This document shows, in pieces, positions 35,579 to 44,652 of a DNA stretch of 64,000 nucleotides. The position numbers and the translations under genes were made by a program. Position 1 is the stretch's first letter. Each line of letters begins with the position of its first letter. The DNA is from an uncultured Nonlabens sp. (GTDB lineage Bacteria > Bacteroidota > Bacteroidia > Flavobacteriales > Flavobacteriaceae): positions 682,001 to 746,000 of the forward strand of contig CANLKV010000002.1 in the NCBI GenBank assembly GCA_947491755.1, written 5' to 3'. The notes under the pieces were generated by a model. It was not told the origin of the DNA, did no database searches, and saw only the letters and a program-made list of their open reading frames with translations.

Positions 35579-37052
35579 AACTTTACTTATTTTATGTCCT
35601 GTGCTATTGTTGATTGCATGCGAGGACAATAACGAAGGTATTTATAACAATGACCAAGGTAGGTTTGCTCGTTTTTTCTTGCAACTAGATAGTAACGGAG
35701 AGCCTATCACTGCTCCTGCTGTCGAATTGGGTATCATTGCGACAGAAACCTATAACAAAGCTAATGTTAAACCTCTCAAAATCCCTGTGGCATTAACCTC
35801 ACAAGTTCTAGAAGAGCCTGTTACTATCAACTACAGCGCCACATTACAAAATATTGACAACGTCATCCTCGATCCTCCACAAGTCTTAAGCTTTTCAGGA
35901 ACAAAACTAGTAGACACACTTGTTATAACGACTACCCAGCTATGGGATAGCAGCATTGAGCCTTCTATAGAGTTAACCCTCACAAGTAGTAGTAACCCAG
36001 ACATAAAGCTGGGAATACCTAATCAAGACATTTCAAATCGCAGCCTATTGATAAAATATAAAAGTGTTGACCTTAAATATAACATAGGAAGTCCTAGTAG
36101 AGTAGACATATCTAGCGATGCAAACGAGCAGTATGAAGTAATTGTCAACTTCCCTAATGGATATCTACTTGAAGACATTGATAATTTTGATTTCTTCACG
36201 AGTTCACAAAGTAATTTTGATTTTGTAGTTGAAAGGCAACCTCTCACCTCTTCTAGTGAAATAACTTTTTTATTTAAACTAAATGAGTCCTTGACTAATG
36301 ACGACCTACAGTATCAAACACGACTTAATTTGAACCAAATACCTGGCTACGAAATTACTGGCAACCCTTCAATAACCTTTGTACGAGATCCATTGACAGA
36401 TCGGGACAAAACAATCAATACGGCAAGTCAATTTTACGATACTTCCGATGCGTTTTACCGCCTTTTTGGGGTTCACTGGTTTGATTTTAATGCTGATGGA
36501 TCCTGTGAGTGGGTAGACTTCAACACGTTCACCAATCCTGTAATAGTAGATCAGAACGACCCAAATGCGATACTAGGCGATGATAGAGGGACAAGTGATC
36601 CTAGCGACGATATTTATTATCACGCATTTAGAATCAATTTTAATTCAAATCTTGCCAACCGCACCACAAATCCTTTCAATTTGCGGCGGTGGTTCACTAA
36701 TGAAGGTACTAATGCAGACACCTCGCCAGGGTTCAATATTACTCCTGCGATCGAGTTTTTTCCTGAAAATGGAACCAGTACCACCCAGGGTGCTGTACAC
36801 GTTATTCCACAAACGATCACCATAGGCACTACAGCTAGTAATGGAGGGATGGTTGAATTTTTTGAATTGAGTGGTTCTGGTACATATGTAGAGATTGCTC
36901 CTGGTATTTTTGAAATCGACATAGAGGTTAGTCTTTTCAACAGTAGAGTGTTAGGAGGATTACGAACCGATCGATATAAAATTTACAATACTAGTAATTT
37001 TGTAGAACCTGCAACTATCAACCGCAATTGCAGTATGCCAGTGAGTTTATAA
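35565..37052 (+). CDS. Lipoprotein of unknown function in the SusCD locus
   Basis: A 495-residue lipoprotein (ATG at 35565; an earlier ATG at 35547 would add six residues before an otherwise normal signal). The signal ends L-L-I-A-C, followed by a beta-sandwich-like N-terminal part resembling SusE/DUF1735-type domains and a C-terminal half with Asp-rich loops (D-Q-N-D-P-N-A-I-L-G-D-D, S-D-P-S-D-D) that could bind Ca2+. The gene overlaps susD by 14 bases. It is probably a surface-exposed third component of the uptake complex. I do not recognise the C-terminal domain. Confidence 0.75.
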   Translation: MKVIRTLLILCPVLLLIACEDNNEGIYNNDQGRFARFFLQLDSNGEPITAPAVELGIIATETYNKANVKPLKIPVALTSQVLEEPVTINYSATLQNIDNVILDPPQVLSFSGTKLVDTLVITTTQLWDSSIEPSIELTLTSSSNPDIKLGIPNQDISNRSLLIKYKSVDLKYNIGSPSRVDISSDANEQYEVIVNFPNGYLLEDIDNFDFFTSSQSNFDFVVERQPLTSSSEITFLFKLNESLTNDDLQYQTRLNLNQIPGYEITGNPSITFVRDPLTDRDKTINTASQFYDTSDAFYRLFGVHWFDFNADGSCEWVDFNTFTNPVIVDQNDPNAILGDDRGTSDPSDDIYYHAFRINFNSNLANRTTNPFNLRRWFTNEGTNADTSPGFNITPAIEFFPENGTSTTQGAVHVIPQTITIGTTASNGGMVEFFELSGSGTYVEIAPGIFEIDIEVSLFNSRVLGGLRTDRYKIYNTSNFVEPATINRNCSMPVSL

Positions 37053-37072
37053 AACCATAGATAATGTAAGTA

Positions 37073-37088
37073 CGCTTCCGCGAAAGCG
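37073..37088. repeat. Palindrome copy 10 (TTCC variant)
   Basis: 15 of 16; CGCTTCCGCGAAAGCG, followed by AAC. Between the lipoprotein and the di-haem peroxidase genes. Confidence 0.9.
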
Positions 37089-37141
37089 AACTAAAATTAA
37101 CCCTATTAATTACAAATCAACTGAAACGGAACACACAAATC

Positions 37142-38284
37142 TTGAAGAAATTAATCCTAGCAATTGCGGTGACGCTAATGATTTCCTGTAAATCTCATAA
37201 TAAGAGCGATGGATATCAAAAAATAGAGGATTTACGGGCTGTATATTCACAGCCTGACCCCAGTTTATGGCCAGAGCCAACTATAGATGTAAGCGTGCGT
37301 GAGCAGGGTTTTCAAGACATTGGAACCTTGCCAGAAATGAATTTTCCAGCAGACAATCCATATTCTGAGGCTAAAAAAAAATTGGGTAAACTATTATTTT
37401 TTGATCCTAGGTTGTCAAAATCAGGTCAGATTGCATGTGCCTCTTGCCACAATCCAGAGCTAGCGTGGACGGACAATATAACTCGGTCTTTTGGTAGCAT
37501 GAGACGGACAGGGCCTCGCAATGCAATGACTATCATTAATAGCGGTTATGCGCACGAGCTTTTTTGGGATGGTCGGGCAAAAGATCTAGAGCATCAGGCA
37601 CACTTTCCCATACCCGACAGTCTAGAGATGGATTCTAATCTAGAAATAGCGGTTTCCAACATACAAAATGTAGATGGTTATGCTCCTCTATTTGAGGCTG
37701 CTTTTGACAGTCCCACTGTTACCATGGATCGCATTACTAAAGCAATTGCAACATTTGAACGTACCATAACCAGCAGACGCAGTAAATTTGACCGATTTAT
37801 CAACGGTGAAAAAGATTTATTTACAGACCGTGAGTTACGTGGGATGCATATTTTTAGAACAAAAGCTCAATGTCTCAACTGCCACAACACGCCCTACTTT
37901 AGTGACAATAAATATCACAATGATGGACAACATCTATACGGTACTCCAGATGAAGATCTAGGACGTTATTATATGACAAACGATCTGGTGGATTTAGGAA
38001 AGTTTAGAACACCTACCTTGCGAGAAGTTACTCGTACTGGGCCGTGGTTTCATCACGGACATTTTCCTAACTTAAATGATGTTCTTACATTTTATAATCT
38101 AGGAAATCCAGCGCCTATTCAAAAAAAATACACAGGTGTAGCCAGAGACTCTCTCATACCACAGCCCTCTCCCCTATTAAAACCTTTAAAGTTAAATCAA
38201 GAAGAGATACAGGCTGTTATTGCTTTTTTGGAAACCTTGTCTACTCGTCCAACAAGGGTTAATTTAAAGGACATGCCAGAATGA
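37142..38284 (+). CDS. Di-haem cytochrome c peroxidase (MauG/CcpA family) lipoprotein
   Basis: A 380-residue exported protein with a lipobox L-M-I-S-C (Cys16). Two c-type haem sites are clear: C-A-S-C-H (residues 99-103) and C-L-N-C-H (244-248), in the spacing of bacterial di-haem peroxidases. Members reduce periplasmic H2O2 or, as MauG-type enzymes, oxidise protein or small-molecule substrates. The TTG at 37142 is the only sensible start for the signal peptide; an unusual start implies low translation. It follows the SusCD lipoprotein by 89 bases (with a palindrome between) and overlaps the next gene by 4 bases. A role in modifying the SusCD substrate, or protection during metal or haem uptake, is inference. 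Confidence 0.9.
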   Translation: MKKLILAIAVTLMISCKSHNKSDGYQKIEDLRAVYSQPDPSLWPEPTIDVSVREQGFQDIGTLPEMNFPADNPYSEAKKKLGKLLFFDPRLSKSGQIACASCHNPELAWTDNITRSFGSMRRTGPRNAMTIINSGYAHELFWDGRAKDLEHQAHFPIPDSLEMDSNLEIAVSNIQNVDGYAPLFEAAFDSPTVTMDRITKAIATFERTITSRRSKFDRFINGEKDLFTDRELRGMHIFRTKAQCLNCHNTPYFSDNKYHNDGQHLYGTPDEDLGRYYMTNDLVDLGKFRTPTLREVTRTGPWFHHGHFPNLNDVLTFYNLGNPAPIQKKYTGVARDSLIPQPSPLLKPLKLNQEEIQAVIAFLETLSTRPTRVNLKDMPE

Positions 38285-38895
38285 AAATTGCCATGACGTC
38301 CATACAATCTATAATTATAATTCTCATTTTGTCCTTAAAGTGTAGTACAATCAATGCTCAAGAGCAAAAATCTATTTCCACTACGGACTGGTTTACCTAT
38401 AAATACAAGTTTTTAGATGCAGACTTAAAACCTACAGTTACCAGCGATCAATTTGAGAAATGGAAAACGGAATTTCGTTTTAGGCCCGATAACATAATGG
38501 ACTGTTCTGATTCACTCAAAGTTATATTAAGCAATGAGTTGCAAAACGCGCAAGATGTTCGTACAGCAACTTTACATTTGTGCTATACCTGGGAAAGAGC
38601 CAGCTGGTCTGTATTGATCCCTGCAGAAGAGCTAAAAATAATAAGTCATAATGCAGGTATTAAACGCCCCTATAAACTTGTAGAAGAGTTAAGATCCTCG
38701 ACAAACAATAATCTTTTGAAACAGCGTATCCTATCAGGTTTAAATGACAGATTAAAACAGGTCATTAAAGATACCATGAAAGTACCTGTAACAACAGAAA
38801 ATAAAATGAAAATGGCATTTAGATACAGCCCAGCCCGGCTCAAAGTGGTTGATAGTATTCTTAAAAGTCAAGGTAGTTTTAGAAAGCCTGACTAG
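38281..38895 (+). CDS. Exported protein of unknown function after the di-haem peroxidase
   Basis: A 204-residue protein with a signal peptide ending I-N-A-Q (about residue 26) and a mostly helical mature part containing D-W-F-T-Y-K-Y-K-F-L and a C-terminal basic stretch. The ATG overlaps the peroxidase stop (ATGA), so the two are translationally coupled. Two cysteines occur (D-C-S and L-C-Y). I recognise no domain. Its tight coupling makes it a likely partner or chaperone of the peroxidase. Confidence 0.75.
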   Translation: MKIAMTSIQSIIIILILSLKCSTINAQEQKSISTTDWFTYKYKFLDADLKPTVTSDQFEKWKTEFRFRPDNIMDCSDSLKVILSNELQNAQDVRTATLHLCYTWERASWSVLIPAEELKIISHNAGIKRPYKLVEELRSSTNNNLLKQRILSGLNDRLKQVIKDTMKVPVTTENKMKMAFRYSPARLKVVDSILKSQGSFRKPD

Positions 38896-38941
38896 TGCAT
38901 GTATTAATTACTAGGAGTCATTATCATCCTACAATAAATAG

Positions 38942-38949
38942 TATTTTTG
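38942..38949 (+). promoter_or_regulatory. -7 promoter element directly before the purM ATG
   Basis: TATTTTTG (TAnnTTTG) ends 4 bases before the ATG, implying a leaderless transcript. Confidence 0.5.
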
Positions 38950-38953
38950 CGTT

Positions 38954-40132
38954 ATGAGTCAAGAAATTTCTAAAAGATACGCACAGCGTGGCGTCAGTGC
39001 TGGCAAGGAAGATGTGCACAAGGCTATTAAAAATGTCGATAAAGGTCTATTCCCACAGGCATTTTGTAAAATCGTTCCAGATCACTTAACCGGCAGTGAT
39101 GATCATTGCTTGATTATGCATGCAGACGGTGCAGGTACTAAATCCAGCCTGGCCTATATGTACTGGAAAAAAACAGGCGACTTAAGTGTATGGAAAGGTA
39201 TTGCACAAGATGCGCTAATCATGAATATCGATGATTTGTTGTGTGTAGGTGCTACCGATAATATATTGTTATCAAGCACCATAGGGCGTAATAAAAATCT
39301 TATTCCAGGAGAGGTAATTAGTGCGATTATCAATGGTACAGAAGAACTCATCACAGATCTAAAAAAGCATGGTGTCGATATTATTTCTACGGGTGGTGAG
39401 ACTGCAGATGTTGGTGATCTAGTGCGCACGATTATTGTAGACTCCACCGTAACAGCTCGCATGCGACGCAAGGATGTCATTGATAATGCAAATATTAAAG
39501 CTGGCGATGTTATTGTAGGACTTGCCAGCGCCGGTCAAGCGACGTATGAAAATGAATACAATGGCGGTATGGGAAGCAATGGGCTAACCAGCGCCCGCCA
39601 TGATGTTTTTAATAAATCACTAGCGGCAGATTTTCCAGAAAGCTATGATGCCGCGGTACCAGAAAATTTGGTTTACTCGGGTAGTAAAAATTTACAAGAC
39701 AAGGTAGAAAACAGTCCCATTGATGCTGGTAAATTAGTGCTATCTCCCACTAGAACCTACGCCCCTATTATCAAAAAGATTTTAGACAACGTGGATAAAA
39801 ATCACTTGCATGGCATGGTACATTGTAGTGGTGGCGCACAAACCAAAATTTTACATTTTGTAGAAAATCTGCACATTATAAAAGACCATATGTTTGAATT
39901 ACCGCCGCTTTTCAAAATGATTCAAGAAGAGTCTGGAACCGATTGGAAAGAAATGTATCAGGTATTTAATATGGGACACCGCATGGAATTGTATGTGGAT
40001 GAATCTATTGCAGACCAAATCATTAAGATTTCAAAATCATTTAATGTTCCGGCTCAAATTGTAGGTCGAGTGGAGTCAAGCGATAAAAAGAAACTTACCA
40101 TCAAAAGTGAGTTTGGCACCTTTGAATATTAG
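38954..40132 (+). CDS. purM: Phosphoribosylformylglycinamidine cyclo-ligase
   Basis: A 392-residue enzyme of purine synthesis that closes the imidazole ring of AIR using ATP. The N-terminus M-S-Q-E-I-S-K-R-Y-A-Q-R-G-V-S-A-G-K is typical of the longer flavobacterial form, and the PurM motifs H-A-D-G-A-G-T-K-S-S (about 51-60) and D-L-L-C-V-G-A (about 92-98) are intact. The C-terminal half carries the AIR-synthase domain with M-V-H-C-S-G-G-A-Q. It is monocistronic, with a promoter box almost touching the start and a terminator after the stop. Confidence 0.92.
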   Translation: MSQEISKRYAQRGVSAGKEDVHKAIKNVDKGLFPQAFCKIVPDHLTGSDDHCLIMHADGAGTKSSLAYMYWKKTGDLSVWKGIAQDALIMNIDDLLCVGATDNILLSSTIGRNKNLIPGEVISAIINGTEELITDLKKHGVDIISTGGETADVGDLVRTIIVDSTVTARMRRKDVIDNANIKAGDVIVGLASAGQATYENEYNGGMGSNGLTSARHDVFNKSLAADFPESYDAAVPENLVYSGSKNLQDKVENSPIDAGKLVLSPTRTYAPIIKKILDNVDKNHLHGMVHCSGGAQTKILHFVENLHIIKDHMFELPPLFKMIQEESGTDWKEMYQVFNMGHRMELYVDESIADQIIKISKSFNVPAQIVGRVESSDKKKLTIKSEFGTFEY

Positions 40133-40156
40133 AAATTATCAAATAAAGTTATTTAG

Positions 40157-40182
40157 AAACCCTGCTTTTTGTGGGGTTTTTA
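40157..40182 (+). terminator. Rho-independent terminator of purM
   Basis: AAACCC (40157-40162) pairs with GGGTTT (40174-40179), then T residues. The stem is short, so this is moderately supported. Confidence 0.65.
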
Positions 40183-40196
40183 ATTTTACAGTAAAA

Positions 40197-40691
40197 TCAA
40201 TTTGTTTTAAGGTATTTTGACTTGAATTGATCTACAATTCGCAATTTAGGTTCAATATAACGCTTGCAAAACGGTGCATCAGGTCGGGTTTTATAATAGT
40301 TCTGTATTTGCTCTCGCGATGCTTTAAAGTCCACAAAAGGTATTACTTGCGTGATGTAGTTTTTATGATGCTTTCGCTTAAGCGAACTCATTATCACCTC
40401 TAGTAAAGATTGCTGCTCAATGGTCATAAAATAAACTGCGCTGCGATAGGTCGTACGGCGACTGTGAGCCACAGTAGAGGCATGTGTAGCCAGATGAACC
40501 TCAACGATCTCTTCTAGGGATACCCTTTGCGAATCGTAAGTTAAAAGGATCGCCTCGCTCCAATCTTCATAAGGTGATGCACTGCAAATGTAACCTTGAT
40601 GTACTTGTAGCACGCCATCCAGTTGCTGAAAAACAGCCTCGGTACACCAGTGGCAACCACCACCTAATCCTATTTGATAGAGAGACTTCAT
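40197..40691 (-). CDS. msrA: Peptide-methionine (S)-S-oxide reductase
   Basis: A 164-residue enzyme that reduces methionine-S-sulfoxide in proteins. The active-site signature G-G-G-C-H-W-C-T-E (residues 10-18) has the catalytic Cys13; the common form is G-C-F-W, so Phe is His here. Further family blocks are V-H-Q-G-Y, Y-R-S-A-V-Y and E-P-K-L-R-I-V-D near the end. No resolving-Cys tail is visible. It is convergent with purM and divergent from prfA. Palindrome copy 11 (degenerate) is inside. Confidence 0.88.
   Translation of the reverse strand: MKSLYQIGLGGGCHWCTEAVFQQLDGVLQVHQGYICSASPYEDWSEAILLTYDSQRVSLEEIVEVHLATHASTVAHSRRTTYRSAVYFMTIEQQSLLEVIMSSLKRKHHKNYITQVIPFVDFKASREQIQNYYKTRPDAPFCKRYIEPKLRIVDQFKSKYLKTN
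40369..40384. repeat. Palindrome copy 11 (degenerate)
   Basis: 13 of 16; GCTTTCGCTTAAGCG followed by AAC. It is itself a shorter palindrome (CGCTTAAGCG). In msrA, read on the minus strand as S-L-K-R-K. Confidence 0.55.
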
Positions 40692-40754
40692 TTTAAAATA
40701 GTCGTTTAATCTTCAATGCAATTTCCGTATTTTCGCAGGACTTGAGAAAAGAAG

Positions 40755-41831
40755 ATGCTAGATAAATTAAACATAGTAAAAAACAGGTTTGACGAGGTAA
40801 ATGACCTGATCATTCAACCTGATATTATTGCAGATCAAAAAAGATATGTCGCTCTAACAAAAGAGTACAAAGACTTAAAAGATCTGATGGATAAGAGGGA
40901 AGAATATATCACCCTGACTGCAAATAAAGAAGAAGCCCAGGAAATTATCAAAGATGGCAGCGATCCAGACATGAGCGAAATGGCTCAAATGCAACTGGAT
41001 GAGGCTAATGAGGCGATCCCTAAACTGGAGGAAGAAATCAGAATGATGATGATTCCTAAAGATCCAGAAGATGCAAAGAATGCAGTAATGGAAATACGTG
41101 CCGGTACTGGTGGTGACGAGGCCAGTATTTTTGCGGGAGATCTTTACAGGATGTACGAAAAATACTGTTCGAGTAAAGGGTGGAGCACCAATGTAGTAGA
41201 TACGAGTCACGGTACCAGCGGTGGTTATAAAGAAATCATTTTTGAGGTAAATGGTGACGACGTTTATGGAACCTTAAAGTTTGAAGCTGGTGTACACCGC
41301 GTGCAACGCGTTCCACAAACCGAAACCCAGGGTCGTGTACATACCAGTGCGGCAACCGTAATGGTTTTACCTGAAGCAGAAGAGTTTGATGTACAACTAG
41401 ACATGAGCGAGGTGCGTATAGAACGTACCACATCTACCGGTCCTGGTGGTCAGTCTGTAAACACGACCTATTCTGCTATCAAGTTACACCACGAGCCTAC
41501 AGGAATGATCGTGAGCTGTCAGGACGAGAAATCATCCCACAAAAACCTTGAGAAGGCACTCAAAGTATTGCGTTCCCGACTTTATGAAATTGAGCTGGCC
41601 AAGAAAATGGAAGCCGACAGTGCCCTGCGTAAAACGATGGTAAGTTCTGGTGACCGTAGTGCAAAAATACGCACCTATAATTACCCACAAGGAAGGGTGA
41701 CAGATCACCGCATCAACCTGACATTATATGACCTAGATAATATAATTAACGGCGATATTCAAAAAATAATTGACGAGCTACAGCTAGTCGACAATACTGA
41801 GAAGATGCAGATGAATGATGAGGGGATTTAG
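40755..41831 (+). CDS. prfA: Peptide chain release factor 1
   Basis: A 358-residue class-I release factor, recognising UAA and UAG at the ribosome. The catalytic G-G-Q is in [11 protein letters not shown] (about residues 228-238); Gln is the residue methylated by PrmC. The helical N-terminal domain and the anticodon-like loop region ([10 protein letters not shown]) are complete and full length. The ATG at 40755 gives the standard N-terminus. pyrF follows 34 bases later, so the two genes may be co-transcribed. Confidence 0.95.
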   Translation: MLDKLNIVKNRFDEVNDLIIQPDIIADQKRYVALTKEYKDLKDLMDKREEYITLTANKEEAQEIIKDGSDPDMSEMAQMQLDEANEAIPKLEEEIRMMMIPKDPEDAKNAVMEIRAGTGGDEASIFAGDLYRMYEKYCSSKGWSTNVVDTSHGTSGGYKEIIFEVNGDDVYGTLKFEAGVHRVQRVPQTETQGRVHTSAATVMVLPEAEEFDVQLDMSEVRIERTTSTGPGGQSVNTTYSAIKLHHEPTGMIVSCQDEKSSHKNLEKALKVLRSRLYEIELAKKMEADSALRKTMVSSGDRSAKIRTYNYPQGRVTDHRINLTLYDLDNIINGDIQKIIDELQLVDNTEKMQMNDEGI

Positions 41832-41865
41832 TGTTTTGTTCTTTTAATCTCATCCATACACGATT

Positions 41866-42675
41866 ATGAAAGTCGAATTTTTATCCAGTCAAATAAAAAC
41901 AAAAAAATCATTCCTATGTGTAGGTCTTGACGTAGACCTAGAGAAGATTCCACCACATTTGTTGCAGGATGAAGATCCTATGTTCGCTTTCGCAAAAGCG
42001 ATCATCGACGCCACCCACGATCTGTGCGTGGCTTATAAACCTAACACCGCTTTTTTTGAGGCCTATGGTGTCAAAGGCTGGCGATCCCTAGAAAAAACCG
42101 TAAAATACCTGAACGAGAGCTATCCTGACCATTTCACCATAGCAGACGCCAAACGTGGTGATATAGGCAACACAAACTCACGATATGCAAAGGCGTTTTT
42201 TAAAGACCTCAATTTTGACAGTGTGACTATTGCGCCTTATATGGGTAAGGATAGTGTGGAGCCATTTCTAGAGTTTGAAGATAAGTTTGCCATATTGCTA
42301 GCACTAACTTCAAATACTGGTGCATTTGATTTTCAAACTTTGATGACAGATGACCAACCGCTCTATCAACAGGTTTTGAAAACCGCGTCACGATACAAGA
42401 ACGCCAACCGACTTATGTACGTGGTAGGCGCAACCAAAGCAGAATACCTCACAGAAATAAGACAAATAGTACCCGATTCTTTTTTACTCGTTCCTGGTGT
42501 AGGCGCTCAAGGCGGCAGCCTAGAAGAAGTGTTTAAGCATGGCGCAAACGACCAAGTTGGATTGCTGGTCAATTCTTCTCGTGGAATCATTTATGCATCA
42601 AGAGAGAAAGACTTTGCTAGTGCGGCCAGAGCTAAGGCACTAGAAATGCAGCAGCAAATGGCCGGACTGCTCTAG
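41866..42675 (+). CDS. pyrF: Orotidine-5'-phosphate decarboxylase (type 2)
   Basis: A 269-residue enzyme that makes UMP from OMP. The catalytic signature is [12 protein letters not shown] (about residues 92-103), with the Lys/Asp array of the active site. Length and sequence mark it as the longer type-2 subfamily rather than the short E. coli type. Palindrome copy 12 reads M-F-A-F-A-K-A-I, where from memory relatives usually have a residue pattern like F-E-F-N-K-A-I; the protein length is unaffected. It follows prfA closely. Confidence 0.94.
   Translation: MKVEFLSSQIKTKKSFLCVGLDVDLEKIPPHLLQDEDPMFAFAKAIIDATHDLCVAYKPNTAFFEAYGVKGWRSLEKTVKYLNESYPDHFTIADAKRGDIGNTNSRYAKAFFKDLNFDSVTIAPYMGKDSVEPFLEFEDKFAILLALTSNTGAFDFQTLMTDDQPLYQQVLKTASRYKNANRLMYVVGATKAEYLTEIRQIVPDSFLLVPGVGAQGGSLEEVFKHGANDQVGLLVNSSRGIIYASREKDFASAARAKALEMQQQMAGLL
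41985..42000. repeat. Palindrome copy 12
   Basis: 15 of 16; CGCTTTCGCAAAAGCG in pyrF, read as F-A-F-A-K-A. Confidence 0.88.
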
Positions 42676-42809
42676 TTTTTTCAACTAAATCTATATCCAT
42701 AATATCCGCGCTTGAACATCTCAGGCAAATGGCCCACTCTTGAAACGCTATCTGCTGTTTTTATACCATCCACAACAGGCCAGCCCAGGCTTCGACAAAA
42801 AATTAGGTG

Positions 42810-44438
42810 CTACGTCTGTATCACCCCAAGATTAAAATCTCTTGTAATGGGCGCATGATCTGCTGCCTCTATTCCCATAGAAATCCATTTTCTGGTATCT
42901 CGTGGGTCGATTATACCATCCGTCCAGATTCTAGCAGCGGCATAATAAGGTGATACCTGCTCGTCGTAGCGGTCTTTGGTTTTTGCAAAGAGTTCTTTTT
43001 CTTCTTCTTCAGTAAGTTTTTTGCCTGATTTTTCTAGGGATGCTTTCTCGATTTGCATTAAAACCTTTGCGGCACTGTTTCCTGACATCACGGCTAGCTC
43101 TGCACTAGGCCATGCAACGATCAATCGCGGGTCATAGGCCTTTCCACACATTGCATAATTACCAGCACCGTAGCTGTTACCTATTACAATCGTAAACTTA
43201 GGCACAACGCTGTTAGAAACTGCGTTAACCATTTTGGCACCATCTTTTATGATACCACCATGTTCACTTTTTGAACCTACCATAAAACCGGTAACATCTT
43301 GCAAGAAAACAAGGGGTATTTTCTTCTGGTTACAGTTGGCTATAAACCGGGTAGACTTATCGGCACTATCACTATAAATCACACCGCCAAATTGCATCTC
43401 TCCCTTTTTAGTCTTAACAATCTTGCGCTGGTTTGCTACAATACCCACAGCCCAACCATCAATACGGGCGTATCCAGTAATGATGGTTTGACCATAGCCT
43501 GCCTTGTACTCCTCAAAGGAGTCTGCATCAATCACACGATTAATGATTTCCATCATATCGTATTGTGCACTGCGCTCTCGTGGCAATATTCCAAAAAGTT
43601 CTTCAGGATCTAGAGCCGGTTTAATCGATTTAACACGGTTAAATCCAGCGGTATCTTGGGCTCCTATTTTATCAAATATGGATTTGATTTTGTCCAGAGC
43701 ATCCTTGTCGTCTTTGGCCTTATAATCTGTAACACCGCTTATTTCACAGTGAGTTGTGGCACCGCCTAGAGTTTCATTATCAATACTCTCACCTATAGCT
43801 GCCTTAACTAGGTAACTTCCCGCTAGGAAAATGCTGCCCGTTTTATCTACGATAAGCGCCTCATCACTCATGATAGGAAGATAAGCCCCACCAGCCACGC
43901 AACTGCCCATAACAGCTGCAATCTGGGTGATTCCCATGCTGCTCATCACCGCATTGTTTCTAAATATGCGGCCAAAATGCTCTTTATCTGGAAAAATTTC
44001 GTCCTGCATAGGTAGATACACCCCTGCGCTATCGACCAGGTAGATGATAGGCAAGCGATTTTCAATAGAGATTTCTTGCGCTCGCAAGTTTTTCTTTCCT
44101 GTAATAGGGAACCAGGCTCCCGCCTTGACGGTTGCATCGTTTGCAACGACAATAACCTGACGACCTTGAACGTAACCTATTTTTACCACAACACCACCAC
44201 CAGGGCAACCACCGTGATCTGCATACATCCCCTCCCCTGCAAAAGCCGCAACTTCAATAGCTTTATCAGGATCATCTAGCAAATAATCAATACGCTCGCG
44301 CGCCGTCATCTTGCCCTTTGCATGATGCTTTTCTATGCGCTTCTCACCACCGCCCAAGCTTACTTTAGCAAGTCGTTGACGCAATTGTGATAGCAGTAAT
44401 TTATTGTGATCTTCGTTTTTATTGAAGTCTAGATCCAT
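42810..44438 (-). CDS. Acyl-CoA carboxylase carboxyltransferase (beta) subunit
   Basis: A 542-residue biotin-dependent carboxyltransferase, the standard length for propionyl- or methylcrotonyl-CoA carboxylase beta subunits. It has two ClpP/crotonase-like halves: the first with D-S-A-G-V-Y-L-P and a V-A-G-G-A-Y-L-P segment, the second with D-V-T-G-F-M-V-G and G-N-S-Y-G-A-G-N-Y-A-M-C-G (about 431-443). The M-Q-D-E and G-A-Y-L-P pattern favours a methylcrotonyl-CoA carboxylase-type enzyme (leucine breakdown), but propionyl-CoA is not excluded. The biotin-carboxylase subunit is not adjacent. A -7 box at 44455-44462 and a palindrome at 44496 lie upstream. Confidence 0.88.
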   Translation of the reverse strand: MDLDFNKNEDHNKLLLSQLRQRLAKVSLGGGEKRIEKHHAKGKMTARERIDYLLDDPDKAIEVAAFAGEGMYADHGGCPGGGVVVKIGYVQGRQVIVVANDATVKAGAWFPITGKKNLRAQEISIENRLPIIYLVDSAGVYLPMQDEIFPDKEHFGRIFRNNAVMSSMGITQIAAVMGSCVAGGAYLPIMSDEALIVDKTGSIFLAGSYLVKAAIGESIDNETLGGATTHCEISGVTDYKAKDDKDALDKIKSIFDKIGAQDTAGFNRVKSIKPALDPEELFGILPRERSAQYDMMEIINRVIDADSFEEYKAGYGQTIITGYARIDGWAVGIVANQRKIVKTKKGEMQFGGVIYSDSADKSTRFIANCNQKKIPLVFLQDVTGFMVGSKSEHGGIIKDGAKMVNAVSNSVVPKFTIVIGNSYGAGNYAMCGKAYDPRLIVAWPSAELAVMSGNSAAKVLMQIEKASLEKSGKKLTEEEEKELFAKTKDRYDEQVSPYYAAARIWTDGIIDPRDTRKWISMGIEAADHAPITRDFNLGVIQT

Positions 44439-44454
44439 CGATGTAGTATTTGCT

Positions 44455-44462
44455 CAAAAATA
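44455..44462 (-). promoter_or_regulatory. -7 promoter element of the carboxylase gene
   Basis: TATTTTTG on the minus strand, 16 bases before the ATG. Palindrome copy 13 lies about 34-49 bases upstream of this box. Confidence 0.6.
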
Positions 44463-44495
44463 GGGATTTTGTTAGTGAAGATGAGGGGTTTTTAT

Positions 44496-44511
44496 CGCTT
44501 TCGCGAAAGCG
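44496..44511. repeat. Palindrome copy 13 (perfect)
   Basis: All 16 core bases, followed by AAC, between the divergent carboxylase and SIMPL genes. Confidence 0.95.
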
Positions 44512-44652
44512 AACTGACCCACCAGCATTTCAAAATAAAGTAAATGAAAAACCACATCGATAAAGCATTGAAAAACAATTGATTTGTAATAATAGTATCA
44601 ACATATCTTATTTCTGGATTTTGACTACATTTAAAAATCAAAACCAACTATC

